Of a stretch of 64,000 nt of DNA, positions 16,090 to 24,065 are shown in pieces (the first letter of the stretch is position 1; every line of letters begins with the position of its first letter). The position numbers and the translations under genes were made by a program. The stretch is from contig NZ_LRUB01000035.1 of the NCBI RefSeq assembly GCF_001550065.1, positions 62,001 to 126,000 on the forward strand, written 5' to 3'. This DNA comes from Kordiimonas lipolytica (GTDB lineage: Bacteria; Pseudomonadota; Alphaproteobacteria; Sphingomonadales; Kordiimonadaceae). The notes beneath the pieces are model-generated. The model was not told the DNA's origin. It did not search any database and saw only the letters and a list, made by a program, of their open reading frames with translations.

Positions 16090-16353
16090 TTAGCGGCCTG
16101 ATTGTACCGTAGGCTGATCGGCGAACGTGGCAGTGTGTGTGGTTTCGCATGTTGTCACACGGCGGAACGGTGGGCGCTTGGAGATAGTGCGCACATAGTC
16201 AGGGCCGATCTTGCAGCTTTCCTTTTCCAAGGCTTCGTCCTTCTGAACAGCTGCCGGATAAGGGTTCGGTGATTTGGATGGCTGAGCCACGGCAGCGGTG
16301 CTGAAGAGGCCTGTTGCCATAATGAGTACAAGCGAGCGGATTGTTGTTTTCAT
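16090..16353 (-). CDS. Small exported protein, unknown
   Basis: An 87-residue protein with a clear signal peptide (MKTTIRSLVLIMATGLFSTAAVAQ, cleavage after AVA). The mature part is about 64 residues, with two cysteines (in KESCKIG and VTTCETT) that could form a disulfide in the periplasm, and a basic central stretch (SKRPPFRR). I recognise no family. AGGGA lies 9 nt ahead of the ATG. It faces the sulfide operon tail to tail and is followed upstream by another exported unknown on the same strand. Real gene likely from the signal peptide and ribosome binding site; no function assigned. Confidence 0.7.
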   Translation of the reverse strand: MKTTIRSLVLIMATGLFSTAAVAQPSKSPNPYPAAVQKDEALEKESCKIGPDYVRTISKRPPFRRVTTCETTHTATFADQPTVQSGR

Positions 16354-16549
16354 TCTAATCTGTCCCTTCTTGGTTTGCGCGGTCTTGTGCCGCGGTCTGA
16401 CCTTACAGATGTCTCAGGTACGTGCCCGAAGCTGAGCTGGATCAACAACCAGCAGGCCGGGAACGCCAAAAGTCTGAGCACAATAAAGAAGAAACTTCCG
16501 ACTCACTAGTTACATCGGAAACTAATAACGAATTTGTGAGGAGGTGGGC

Positions 16550-17152
16550 TTAGACCGGCAGCGAGGCCTTGATGCCAGCCATCACATCGGCGCGTGCTTT
16601 GTCCAGAATGTTGTTGCCGTTGGTCTTTACAGCCGTGGCAATTTCATCCTGCAGGTCAAGCAGACGGATAAAGTGTGGTGAAGCATCGCGCTTCTGGATC
16701 AGGGACTGCAGGGCACGGGCGTCGAAGTGATGCTCGTAAACACCCGCAAGCATTTGGGTCCAGTCCGCACCGTAGCTGGCTTGAACGCTGCGGATCACTT
16801 GCACCACTGTTGCCTGGACCTTGTCCATGCCGTACTGGCGAATCGCAGCACGTACCGGCGCTGAGTTTTTCACATCATGCAGCAGCAACAGCGACAAATT
16901 CTTTGAAATGCCGGTTTCCAGCACAAATTTGAGCGCGGTATCGTGTGCTGCAGCGGCTGGCTGGGCCAGATATGCGTCGGAAAAGTCGGGCAGGGCGTAG
17001 CTATCCATCACGGAATCACCATGCGACGGCATAACAGGTGCGCTTGAAGCTACAGCCTGAGGGGCTGTCGCTGTAAGGGCCACTGTCATAAAGAGCGCTG
17101 TACCAACGGTTTTGCGCCCGAACCGGGAAGAGACTCTGCTGAAAAACGTCAT
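16550..17152 (-). CDS. Exported alpha-helical protein, unknown
   Basis: A 200-residue protein with an N-terminal signal sequence (hydrophobic 15-35, cleavage near AVAS). The mature part is mostly helical, with amphipathic repeats such as SKNLSLLLLHDVKN and MDKVQATVVQVIRSVQASYGADWTQML, then a GVYEHHFDARALQSLIQ segment that faintly recalls DUF2059-type periplasmic proteins. The resemblance is too weak for a family call. The ribosome binding site is weak. It reads away from a divergent AT-rich promoter region shared with the gene at 17460. Function unknown. Confidence 0.75.
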   Translation of the reverse strand: MTFFSRVSSRFGRKTVGTALFMTVALTATAPQAVASSAPVMPSHGDSVMDSYALPDFSDAYLAQPAAAAHDTALKFVLETGISKNLSLLLLHDVKNSAPVRAAIRQYGMDKVQATVVQVIRSVQASYGADWTQMLAGVYEHHFDARALQSLIQKRDASPHFIRLLDLQDEIATAVKTNGNNILDKARADVMAGIKASLPV

Positions 17153-17459
17153 AAGCCGACTTAAAATCCGATAACAAACTCAAGATGGCCACTGAAATAC
17201 GCGCGTTATGTTACAGTTTTTTGTCTTTTTCGGCCTTTTGGGCTATTGTCATAAAAAATTCATAAAACTACCGAGGAATCGGGTTGCTATATGCTAAGTG
17301 TATGTAGCGAAAAGGGAATTTGTTTAACAATTCTCAAAAAATATTTTCTGTAGCGATTTCATATGGTTAAATTCCCTTCCAATGAGCCGGTCTGCTCATG
17401 TTACATATTATTGTAACAAAAGTGGTCATAATAGATCGGTTTGCCAATAGGAGGCCTGT
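17153..17459. other. AT-rich divergent promoter region
   Basis: About 307 bp, markedly AT-rich against the surrounding coding DNA, lying between two divergent genes for exported proteins. It contains a perfect inverted repeat at 17399-17418, listed separately, and A/T tracts that suggest curved DNA. No clear consensus promoter hexamers can be assigned. Confidence 0.5.
17399..17418. promoter_or_regulatory. Inverted repeat operator TGTTACA-N6-TGTAACA
   Basis: A perfect 7-bp inverted repeat with a 6-bp spacer, 42 bp ahead of the ATG at 17460. Its 20-bp length, symmetry and AT-rich context are those of a dimeric repressor or activator site. No regulator gene is adjacent, so the cognate protein is unknown. 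Confidence 0.5.
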
Positions 17460-17837
17460 ATGCGTTATATGAAATTTGGAACTGTTTCCGCCGCTATCAT
17501 CTTTGCTGCAAGTGCGTCGTTCGCTGACGCTGGCGCAGATGCAAGTATGCTCGCATGGGATGGCGATGACTATGCCACCAGCGAACTGGGGAGCGGAGAC
17601 TGGAGCAAGGCTGAAGCCGCTCTTCTCGGCAGCGATGTCGCCCCTGAAGACGCCGTGTTCGCCAAGATCAACCTCGCGTTCGTCTATAGCTCTACCGGTC
17701 GCAAGGACCTGGCGATGAATATCTATCAAGAAATACTTGAAGGCAAGGCTAACCCCTATGCACTGACGGTATCGGGGCAGCCGCGCCGGGTGAAGACGAT
17801 TGCGAAAGTCGCTCTTGCCCGTCTTGAGGACCAATAA
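17460..17837 (+). CDS. Small exported TPR-like protein, unknown
   Basis: A 125-residue protein with a signal peptide (about 1-23, cleavage near SFA-DAG). The mature part reads as two to three helix pairs: a W-S-K-A-E-A-A-L segment, then an A-K-I-N-L-A-F-V-Y-S-S-T-G-R-K-D-L-A helix that fits a single tetratricopeptide-like repeat, then VKTIAKVALARLED. Such single-TPR periplasmic proteins are common in alphaproteobacteria and mostly uncharacterised. An excellent ribosome binding site, AGGAGG at 17449-17454, fixes the start. A strong terminator follows about 110 bp after the stop. No function assigned. Confidence 0.8.
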   Translation: MRYMKFGTVSAAIIFAASASFADAGADASMLAWDGDDYATSELGSGDWSKAEAALLGSDVAPEDAVFAKINLAFVYSSTGRKDLAMNIYQEILEGKANPYALTVSGQPRRVKTIAKVALARLEDQ

Positions 17838-17945
17838 GGATTAATTCTTATTAAATACGGCTGGTGTGAGAGCCTTGTCCGTGCCCACACCAGTTCAAAG
17901 ACGATCTCCTGAACTAAGCTGATATAAAAGACTATCATTCCCTGG

Positions 17946-17983
17946 AAGCACGTACCGGTCCCCTCTGGTGCGTGCTTTTCTTT
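17946..17983 (+). terminator. Strong intrinsic terminator
   Basis: An 11-bp stem (17946-17956 with 17967-17977, one T-G wobble), a 10-nt loop, then a T-rich tail (TTCTTT). It lies 109 bp after the stop of the small TPR-like gene and isolates that gene from the lipoprotein locus. Confidence 0.75.
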
Positions 17984-18225
17984 ATCGCAAGCCGCCTGAT
18001 CAAGCTAGGGGAGCTTCCCTGTGTTGCTCCATATTAAACTAGAGTCGCTGTCTGGATTTGATGTTTCAGTGTGAAATATAAGGAAGTCCACCACGCCCAT
18101 TGATGACACACTTCGCCTTAACTGGTTGTATTCTTATCGCATAAAGATATGTCGTGAAAGTATGAAGTCGCAGAATTCTGCGGTTTTCTGGGGTTTTGAT
18201 ATTAGCTGACCGAATGTTCCCCAAA

Positions 18226-18254
18226 CGGTCATACCGCTGAAACGAAACTGAAAT
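18226..18254 (+). promoter_or_regulatory. Pho-box-like triple repeat
   Basis: Three 7-mers spaced exactly 11 bp apart: CGGTCAT (18226-18232), CTGAAAC (18237-18243), CTGAAAT (18248-18254). PhoB binds direct 7-bp repeats with 4-bp AT-rich spacers, consensus CTGTCAT. The first unit matches 6 of 7, the third 5 of 7, the second 4 of 7. The site lies about 110 bp ahead of the lipoprotein start. The spacing is seen; PhoB control is inferred. Confidence 0.45.
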
Positions 18255-18363
18255 ATTCCCCCACTAGGCCTCATGCCCCAGGAGCCGGCTCGCAGAAGCT
18301 GGTCCACAAGTCATGCAACGCAACAACCTATCCAGGTGACGGAAACGTCGTACGGGGAATGAA

Positions 18364-21234
18364 ATGACCAAATTACAGATTTTGAAGAACACACTGCTGG
18401 CGGCTGTTGCTGCTACAGCGCTTGTCGCGTGTGGCGACGACAGCACAGAGCTGGCGTCTCCCGGCACGGTAGCGCCAAACCCAGGCACCGGTGGCGGTGA
18501 CAATGGCGGCGACAACGGCGGCGACAATGGCGGCGATCCTGCCGTAAAAATCGGCCGCGATGGCGCTGAATATACTTCCGAAGGCAACTGCCCAACTGGT
18601 ACAACTGCCGTATCCGTTGGCGAACAGACACACTGTAGCCTGTCCGGTACGCTCACCAGCGACGTAACGCTGACCGCAGGCAACATCTACCAGCTGTCTG
18701 GTAAAGTGGCTGTTGGTGTTGACGTTGGCGCAGACGGCAATGCAAGCGCAGGCGACCCGGCGGTTCTGTCTATCGAACCCGGCGCTGTTATCTACGGTGC
18801 GACCGCAACCGACGTTCTTGTGATTTCCCGCGGTTCTGAAATTCGCGCTGAAGGTACTGCCAACAACCCGATCATCTTCACTTCCGCGCTTGACCTTGAC
18901 CTTGCTTCTGAGCTGGGCCTAACGGCAGCTGCAAGCTACTCCGGCCCTCTGCTGGAAGAGCCATTCACGTCTGAGTGGGGTGGTCTGGTGATTAACGGCC
19001 GTGCTTCCATCAACACCTGTAACCAGGCTGAAGTTTGTGAAGCTGAAGGCGAAGGCGACAGCGGTCTTTATGGTGGCAATCTCGACACCGACAGTTCCGG
19101 CGTTATGAAATATGTCCAAATCAAATATTCCGGTAACCCGATCACCGCTGATGACGAGCTGAACGGCATCGCATTCCAGGGCGTTGGTTCCGGTACCGAG
19201 CTGGACTATATCCAGGTTCACAACGGCGCAGACGACGGTGTTGAATTCTTCGGCGGTACGGCTCAGGTGAAGCACCTTGTGATCACTGGCGCAGACGACG
19301 ACAGCCTCGACTGGACACAAGGTTGGCGCGGTAAAGCCCAGCACGTGATCATCATCCAGAACCCCGCCCAGCCTGCATCCGACCAGGGTATTGAGGCTGA
19401 CAACTTCGGTGACGGTAACGACTTCCTGCCACGCGCACAGCCACGCCTTTCTAACATGACCATCGTTGGTTCCGCTTCCAAAGGCGGCGAAAGCGACATC
19501 GGTATGCTTCTCCGTGAAGGTACTGGCGCGAACATCTACAATACTGTTGTTTCCGACTTCGGTGATGCGTGTCTCGATATCGACCAGGACGCAACGTTCA
19601 CGAACGCTGGCACAAGCGCTACGAACCTGACGGGCAACCTGACCATCGAATCCACACTCCTGGGCAGCAACTGTGCGTCTGTCTTCAAAGAAGACGGCAA
19701 CGTATTTGACCTGGAAACTTTCTTCACGTCACAGGCCAACAACGCTGTTGGCGCGACCACGCTTTCCAACAACTTCATCAACGGTTCCGCTGAAAATGCA
19801 ATAACCGGTACTGATGTAAGCGTTATCGACAGCTTCTTCGACGCAACCGACTATGCCGGTGCGGTGAAGAGCGACAGCGCAGCTGACAACTGGACCCTGA
19901 ACTGGACTTACGGTCTGAACCCTGATCCAGAATGTCCAGAAGGCACGACTGCAAGCACAGACGGCACTGTTTGTACGCTTTCCGGAACTTACACGTCTGA
20001 CCTGCGCCTCGTGTCCGGTCTTGACTATGTTCTCGACGGCAAAGTGGTATTCGGTATCGATGTTGGCGCGGACGGCAATGCTGCAGCGGGTGACCCTGCA
20101 ACGCTGACCATTGAGCCTGGCGTGACCGTAATGGGTGCTGACCAGACATCTTACCTGGTGATCTCCCGCGGTTCGAAGCTGAACTCCAACGGTACGGCTG
20201 ACGCACCTGTAACTTTCACGGCGATCGACCCTGAGACCCGCGACCTGGACGTTGATACTTCCCTTTGGGGCGGTCTCGTGATCAACGGTCGCGCCACAAT
20301 CAACACCTGTAACCAGGCTGAAGTTTGTGAAGCTGAAGGCGAAGGCGACAGCGGCCTTTATGGCGGCGACGACGACACTGACAGCTCCGGCCAGATCTTC
20401 TACACCCGCGTTGTATATGCTGGTAACCCGATCACTGCTGACGACGAACTGAACGGCATTGCCTTCCAGGGCGTTGGCTCCGGCACCACGATCGATTACC
20501 TGCAAGTACACAACGGTGCCGACGATGGTGTTGAATTCTTCGGCGGTACGGCACAGGTGAAGCACCTTGTGATCACCGGCGCTGACGATGACAGCCTCGA
20601 CTGGACGCAGGGCTGGCGCGGTAAGGTTCAGCACGTTCTGATCGTACAGAACCCGAACCAGCCTGGTACTGACCAAGGTATCGAAGCCGACAACTTCGGT
20701 GACGGGAACGACTTCCTGCCACGGGCTCACCCGATGATCGCCAACGCGACGATCCTGGGCAGCGCAGCAGCTGGCGGCGAAAGCGACATCGGTATCCTGC
20801 TCCGCGAAGGTACTGCGGCGAACCTCTGGAACGTGGTTGTGGCTGACTTCGGTGACGCATGTCTCGACATCGACCAGGACGCTACCTTCACCGTATCCGG
20901 TACTTCCGCCACTGACCTGACGGGTGACCTGACCATGGAAAGCACGCTCCTGAGCGATAGCTGTGCCTCGGTCTTCAAGGATGACGGCAACGTCTTCGAT
21001 CTTGAAACTTGGTTCAACAACCAGGCCAACAACATTGTTGCAACAGACAGCCTGACGGCTCTCTCGGGTGCGGCCAGCTTCAAGACCTACATCAACGGGG
21101 CTACGGAGAACGGCGTAACTGCAACGGATGTAAGCGCAATCGACAGCTTCTTCGACGCAACCGACTATGTCGGTGCCGTGAAGAATGCAGCCAACGATTG
21201 GGTTTCCGGCTGGACCGTGTGGCTTAACCAATAA
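18364..21234 (+). CDS. Large duplicated surface lipoprotein, ElpS-like candidate
   Basis: A 956-residue lipoprotein. The signal ends in lipobox LVAC (Cys22). A flexible Gly-Gly-Asp-Asn repeat stalk (about 43-58) follows, then two homologous modules of about 450 residues, from 76 and from 524. Each module opens CPxGTT, holds conserved cysteines (INTCNQAEVCEAEGEGDSG) and runs of short beta strands rich in G, D and N, as in beta-helix proteins. Many acidic D/N loops (ADDELNG, GADDDSLDW) suggest bound calcium. Its place beside a TonB receptor and a 12-gene T2SS recalls ElpS of Caulobacter crescentus, a phosphate-starvation surface lipoprotein encoded next to the T2SS genes and released through it. 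I have not compared sequences, so this is a contextual guess. Start ATG 18364 has GGGGA 5 nt ahead. Confidence 0.8.
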   Translation: MTKLQILKNTLLAAVAATALVACGDDSTELASPGTVAPNPGTGGGDNGGDNGGDNGGDPAVKIGRDGAEYTSEGNCPTGTTAVSVGEQTHCSLSGTLTSDVTLTAGNIYQLSGKVAVGVDVGADGNASAGDPAVLSIEPGAVIYGATATDVLVISRGSEIRAEGTANNPIIFTSALDLDLASELGLTAAASYSGPLLEEPFTSEWGGLVINGRASINTCNQAEVCEAEGEGDSGLYGGNLDTDSSGVMKYVQIKYSGNPITADDELNGIAFQGVGSGTELDYIQVHNGADDGVEFFGGTAQVKHLVITGADDDSLDWTQGWRGKAQHVIIIQNPAQPASDQGIEADNFGDGNDFLPRAQPRLSNMTIVGSASKGGESDIGMLLREGTGANIYNTVVSDFGDACLDIDQDATFTNAGTSATNLTGNLTIESTLLGSNCASVFKEDGNVFDLETFFTSQANNAVGATTLSNNFINGSAENAITGTDVSVIDSFFDATDYAGAVKSDSAADNWTLNWTYGLNPDPECPEGTTASTDGTVCTLSGTYTSDLRLVSGLDYVLDGKVVFGIDVGADGNAAAGDPATLTIEPGVTVMGADQTSYLVISRGSKLNSNGTADAPVTFTAIDPETRDLDVDTSLWGGLVINGRATINTCNQAEVCEAEGEGDSGLYGGDDDTDSSGQIFYTRVVYAGNPITADDELNGIAFQGVGSGTTIDYLQVHNGADDGVEFFGGTAQVKHLVITGADDDSLDWTQGWRGKVQHVLIVQNPNQPGTDQGIEADNFGDGNDFLPRAHPMIANATILGSAAAGGESDIGILLREGTAANLWNVVVADFGDACLDIDQDATFTVSGTSATDLTGDLTMESTLLSDSCASVFKDDGNVFDLETWFNNQANNIVATDSLTALSGAASFKTYINGATENGVTATDVSAIDSFFDATDYVGAVKNAANDWVSGWTVWLNQ
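18493..18537 (+). repeat. 12-bp tandem repeat coding Gly-Gly-Asp-Asn
   Basis: Nearly four copies of a 12-bp unit encode the GGDN stalk right after the lipid anchor. Copy number could change by slippage and so set how far the modules stand off the cell surface. Confidence 0.8.
18589..19932 (+). repeat. Lipoprotein module 1 of the internal duplication
   Basis: First copy of the approximately 1.3-kb coding repeat. It shares a 56-bp block identical base for base with module 2 (19009-19064 against 20299-20354), plus long near-identical stretches such as that around 19228-19330. Confidence 0.85.
19933..21231 (+). repeat. Lipoprotein module 2 of the internal duplication
   Basis: Second copy of the coding repeat. 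It lacks a segment of about 15 residues present in module 1 (after ALDLDLASELGLTA). The mix of identical and diverged stretches suggests a tandem duplication later smoothed by gene conversion. Confidence 0.85.
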
Positions 21235-21248
21235 GCAAACAGCACAAG

Positions 21249-21288
21249 GCGCCGCGGCAGGGCTCAGGCTCGTGCCGTGCCGCGGCGC
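21249..21288 (+). terminator. GC-rich hairpin between lipoprotein and TonB receptor
   Basis: A perfect 11-bp GC-rich stem (21249-21259 with 21278-21288) around an 18-nt loop fills the 77-bp gap between the two genes. No T run follows. It may protect the lipoprotein mRNA or partly stop transcription so that the receptor is made in smaller amount. Confidence 0.5.
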
Positions 21289-21310
21289 TCAGCATAAGTA
21301 AAGAAAACTG

Positions 21311-23920
21311 ATGGTGCCCGAAATGAAATTGACCCAAAAGAGTTTGAAAAGCGTGCTTCTGGCCTCGACGGTATTGATACTGCCGGCCGAAGCAATCGCT
21401 CAAGATAAGCCGGAGCTTATGACGGTAGACGTGGAAGAAATCACGGTTACCGGCCGCTACGTGCCAGACGAAAAGCGCGCGACGTCTGAAATCGCCAACG
21501 TCCTCGACAGCGAAGCCTTTGCCCTGGCGGGTGACAGCGACATCGCGAGTGCCATCCAGCGCCTGCCGGGCCTTTCCCGGACGCGTGACGGCTATGTGTA
21601 CGTTCGTGGTCTTGGTGACCGCTACTCCTCAACTCTCCTGAACGGTTCGGGCATCCCGAGCACGGACCCGCTGCGCCGGGTTGTCCCGCTTGACATCTTC
21701 CCGACCAGCTTGATCTCATCCGTTCTGGTGCAGAAAACCTATTCACCAGAATTCCCTGCTGATTTCGGTGGTGGTGTGATTGACCTGCGCACCAAGGCCA
21801 TTCCTGACGACTTCGTTCTGGAAATCGGCATCTCAGGCAAATACAACACTGAAGCAACCGGCAAGACGGGCCTCAACTACGATGGCACTGGGTCCGAAAT
21901 CTTCGGCTTTGGTGGCTCCCGCCGCGACATTCCGGAAGAGCTCCTGAAGGATGTGACGCTCGCAAGCCTGACGCCGGAAGAGCTGGAAGCCGCAGGCGAA
22001 GCGATCCCGAACATCTGGTCCATCGACAGCGAACCGCTTTATCCAGGCGCCGGTTTCGACCTGGTGTGGGGTAACCGCTATGATGTTGGTGACGAAAGCG
22101 CGTTTGGTTTCTTCACCGCTGTTACTTACGATATCAACCAGCGGCACCGTGACGGTGTTCGCCGCACGGTGACCACGTCAAACGCTGGTCCGGTTATCCG
22201 CTCGAACGCCGCTCCTGAAGTGTGCGACATGCCTGAATTTGACGGCGAAGATGTAAGTGGTTGCGGTGTGCGTCAGTCCAACACTGATATCTCGCTCAAT
22301 GGTATCCTGTCGCTTGGTTATGAATTCAACGCTGATCACTCGATCAACTTCACCGGTACGGTGCTGCGCGATAGCAGCAAGCGGGCGCTGATCGAAAAAG
22401 GTCAGTTTGCACAGGAAGACGCGCTCCGGACCCGGTCGTTCATCGACTGGATCGAAAGCCAGGTCTGGACCAACCAGCTGACGGGTGAGCATTATGTCAA
22501 TCTGTTCGGCGATAGCGACACGTTCCAGACCACGAAAATCAACTGGCGCGCCAACATCTCCCGTTCCGACCGGGATGTGCCCCTGCGCCGCGATACCACG
22601 TACGAGTATAACCCACAGCTTGACGCCGACCTGATCCTGGCGCGGACAGACAGTAACACCACCGTCTATAACGCCCTTGATGAGGAAACCATGGAGTTCG
22701 GCCTGGACTTCGTTCAGCCGATGTATATCGGCGGCTTCCTGGCTGACGTCAAAGGTGGTTTCACCTATCAGGACAAAGACCGTAGCTTCGGTCTGGTGCG
22801 CTATAACTTCGCCTTCCCGGCGGGTATCAGCACAGACCTGCGGGCGCTGGCGCCTGAGATCATCTTCGGCCCAGGCAACATCCGCCCAGGCGGCATTACG
22901 CTGACCGAGATTTTCGATGCGTCTGACTTCTATTCCGCGCAGTTCGAAAATATCCAGGGGTACTTGGGTGCGGATATCGAAATCAGCCCACGCCTTCGGT
23001 TCGCATTTGGCTGGCGCTATGAGAACAGCGAGCAGGTGATTGATACGGTTGACCGTATTACGCTTGATCCGCTTCTTGTGACCCAGAAGGGCGAATATTG
23101 GCTGCCTGCCGCGACGATGACTTATGAAATCGTCGACAACATGCAGATCCGTTTCGCCTACAGCCAAACAGTGAACCGCCCGGAAGCCCGCGAGCTTTCA
23201 ACGGCCCGCTTCCTGGATGACGAGCGGAACATTTCCGTACAGGGTAACCCTGAACTGCGGATTGCCGAAATCGACAACTATGACGCTCGCTTCGAATGGT
23301 ATTTCGCGCCGGGTGAAAGCCTGACGATTGGTGCCTTCTACAAGAAGTTTTCCAACCCGATCGAGCGCAGCAGCCGTGCCCTTGGTGAAGGCCGCCTGAT
23401 CACCTACGTGAACGGTGAATCCGGTGAGCTGAAGGGTATCGAGGTTGAAGTCGAAAAAATCCTGGATGTGCAGGATTGGTTTGGTTGGGAGTTTTATGGC
23501 CGCGAGTTCTATGTTCGCGCTAACGGTTCCTATATCGACTCTGAAACTGTGACAGCGACCGCTGACCTGGGCGTTGTAACGAACGCAGTTCGTACCTTCC
23601 AGGGCCAGTCCAAATGGCTTGCCAACACGCAGCTTGGCTGGCGCGGTGACGTGGACAATATGTCCCTCATCCTGAACTACACCGGCCGCCGTCAGGCGCT
23701 CCTGGGTGTGTTTGGCGCGGGTGACGAATATGAAAACCCACCGCTCCTTCTGGACTTTGTCTACAGCCGCGAGTTTGAAGTGGGTAGCAACATCCTTGAA
23801 GTGAGTCTCGAAGCAGGAAACCTGCTTGGTGATGAAATCGAATACGTGCAGGACGGTGTTATCACCGAAGGGTACGAAATCGGTCGCACCTTCAGCATTG
23901 GCTTCAAATACAAGTTCTAA
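21311..23920 (+). CDS. TonB-dependent outer-membrane receptor
   Basis: An 869-residue receptor. A signal peptide ends near AIAQ (residue 30). The TonB-box region follows (VEEITVTGRYV, about 41-51), then the plug with VYVRGLGDRYSSTLLNGSGIPSTDP and FPADFGGGVIDLRTK, then a 22-strand-type barrel ending in the aromatic FKYKF typical of beta-barrel insertion. The start at 21311 is uncertain, since 21323 (MKLTQKS) gives an equally good signal peptide and both ribosome sites are weak. It follows the large surface lipoprotein by 77 bp, so a lipoprotein-receptor pair of SusD/SusC style capture is an attractive idea. No substrate motif is visible. A UUCG-capped terminator lies 12 nt after the stop. Confidence 0.92.
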   Translation: MVPEMKLTQKSLKSVLLASTVLILPAEAIAQDKPELMTVDVEEITVTGRYVPDEKRATSEIANVLDSEAFALAGDSDIASAIQRLPGLSRTRDGYVYVRGLGDRYSSTLLNGSGIPSTDPLRRVVPLDIFPTSLISSVLVQKTYSPEFPADFGGGVIDLRTKAIPDDFVLEIGISGKYNTEATGKTGLNYDGTGSEIFGFGGSRRDIPEELLKDVTLASLTPEELEAAGEAIPNIWSIDSEPLYPGAGFDLVWGNRYDVGDESAFGFFTAVTYDINQRHRDGVRRTVTTSNAGPVIRSNAAPEVCDMPEFDGEDVSGCGVRQSNTDISLNGILSLGYEFNADHSINFTGTVLRDSSKRALIEKGQFAQEDALRTRSFIDWIESQVWTNQLTGEHYVNLFGDSDTFQTTKINWRANISRSDRDVPLRRDTTYEYNPQLDADLILARTDSNTTVYNALDEETMEFGLDFVQPMYIGGFLADVKGGFTYQDKDRSFGLVRYNFAFPAGISTDLRALAPEIIFGPGNIRPGGITLTEIFDASDFYSAQFENIQGYLGADIEISPRLRFAFGWRYENSEQVIDTVDRITLDPLLVTQKGEYWLPAATMTYEIVDNMQIRFAYSQTVNRPEARELSTARFLDDERNISVQGNPELRIAEIDNYDARFEWYFAPGESLTIGAFYKKFSNPIERSSRALGEGRLITYVNGESGELKGIEVEVEKILDVQDWFGWEFYGREFYVRANGSYIDSETVTATADLGVVTNAVRTFQGQSKWLANTQLGWRGDVDNMSLILNYTGRRQALLGVFGAGDEYENPPLLLDFVYSREFEVGSNILEVSLEAGNLLGDEIEYVQDGVITEGYEIGRTFSIGFKYKF

Positions 23921-23923
23921 CAC

Positions 23924-23979
23924 CGAAAAATCGGCCCGTCGCTTCGGCGGCGGGCCTTGGTGAGCACGAAAAATCGGCC
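23924..23979. repeat. 13-bp direct repeat flanking the terminator
   Basis: The 13-mer CGAAAAATCGGCC occurs at 23924-23936 and again at 23967-23979, on either side of the hairpin behind the TonB receptor. The second copy lies 87 bp ahead of gspC. It may be chance from terminator duplication or a paired protein site. Confidence 0.55.
23933..23958 (+). terminator. UUCG-tetraloop terminator after the TonB receptor
   Basis: A 10-bp stem (23933-23942 with 23947-23956, one T-G wobble) closed by an exceptionally stable C(UUCG)G tetraloop, followed by only TT. Likely terminator or attenuator between the receptor and the gsp operon. Confidence 0.7.
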
Positions 23980-24065
23980 ACCGCAAAAAAAGTGCAACAA
24001 AACGGCGCAAAGATGCCGGCACAAAAAAAACGAATGATGATGCTTTTTGGAGACGTACTAGTTTC

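Larger units (their letters stand above)
17838..18363. other. Gene-free region upstream of the surface lipoprotein
   Basis: About 526 bp. It opens with a stem (17861-17868 with 17886-17893) and then a strong terminator at 17946-17983 that closes the previous gene. A perfect 14-bp palindrome spans 18169-18182. A three-unit Pho-box-like repeat is at 18226-18254. The last 100 bp should be the 5' leader of the lipoprotein gene. I find no coding frame. Confidence 0.5.

Noticed and set aside
18169..18182. 14-bp perfect palindrome as a terminator
   Set aside because: It leaves no loop in RNA and has no T run of note. Possibly a protein site, but nothing supports one.
19729..21231. 500-codon open frame antisense to the lipoprotein
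   Set aside because: It exists because the repeated, GC-biased lipoprotein lacks stop codons in that frame. The translation has no domain or ribosome site and mirrors the duplicated modules.
22178..23167. 329-codon frame antisense to the TonB receptor
   Set aside because: Shadow of a well-supported receptor; no motif, no start signal.
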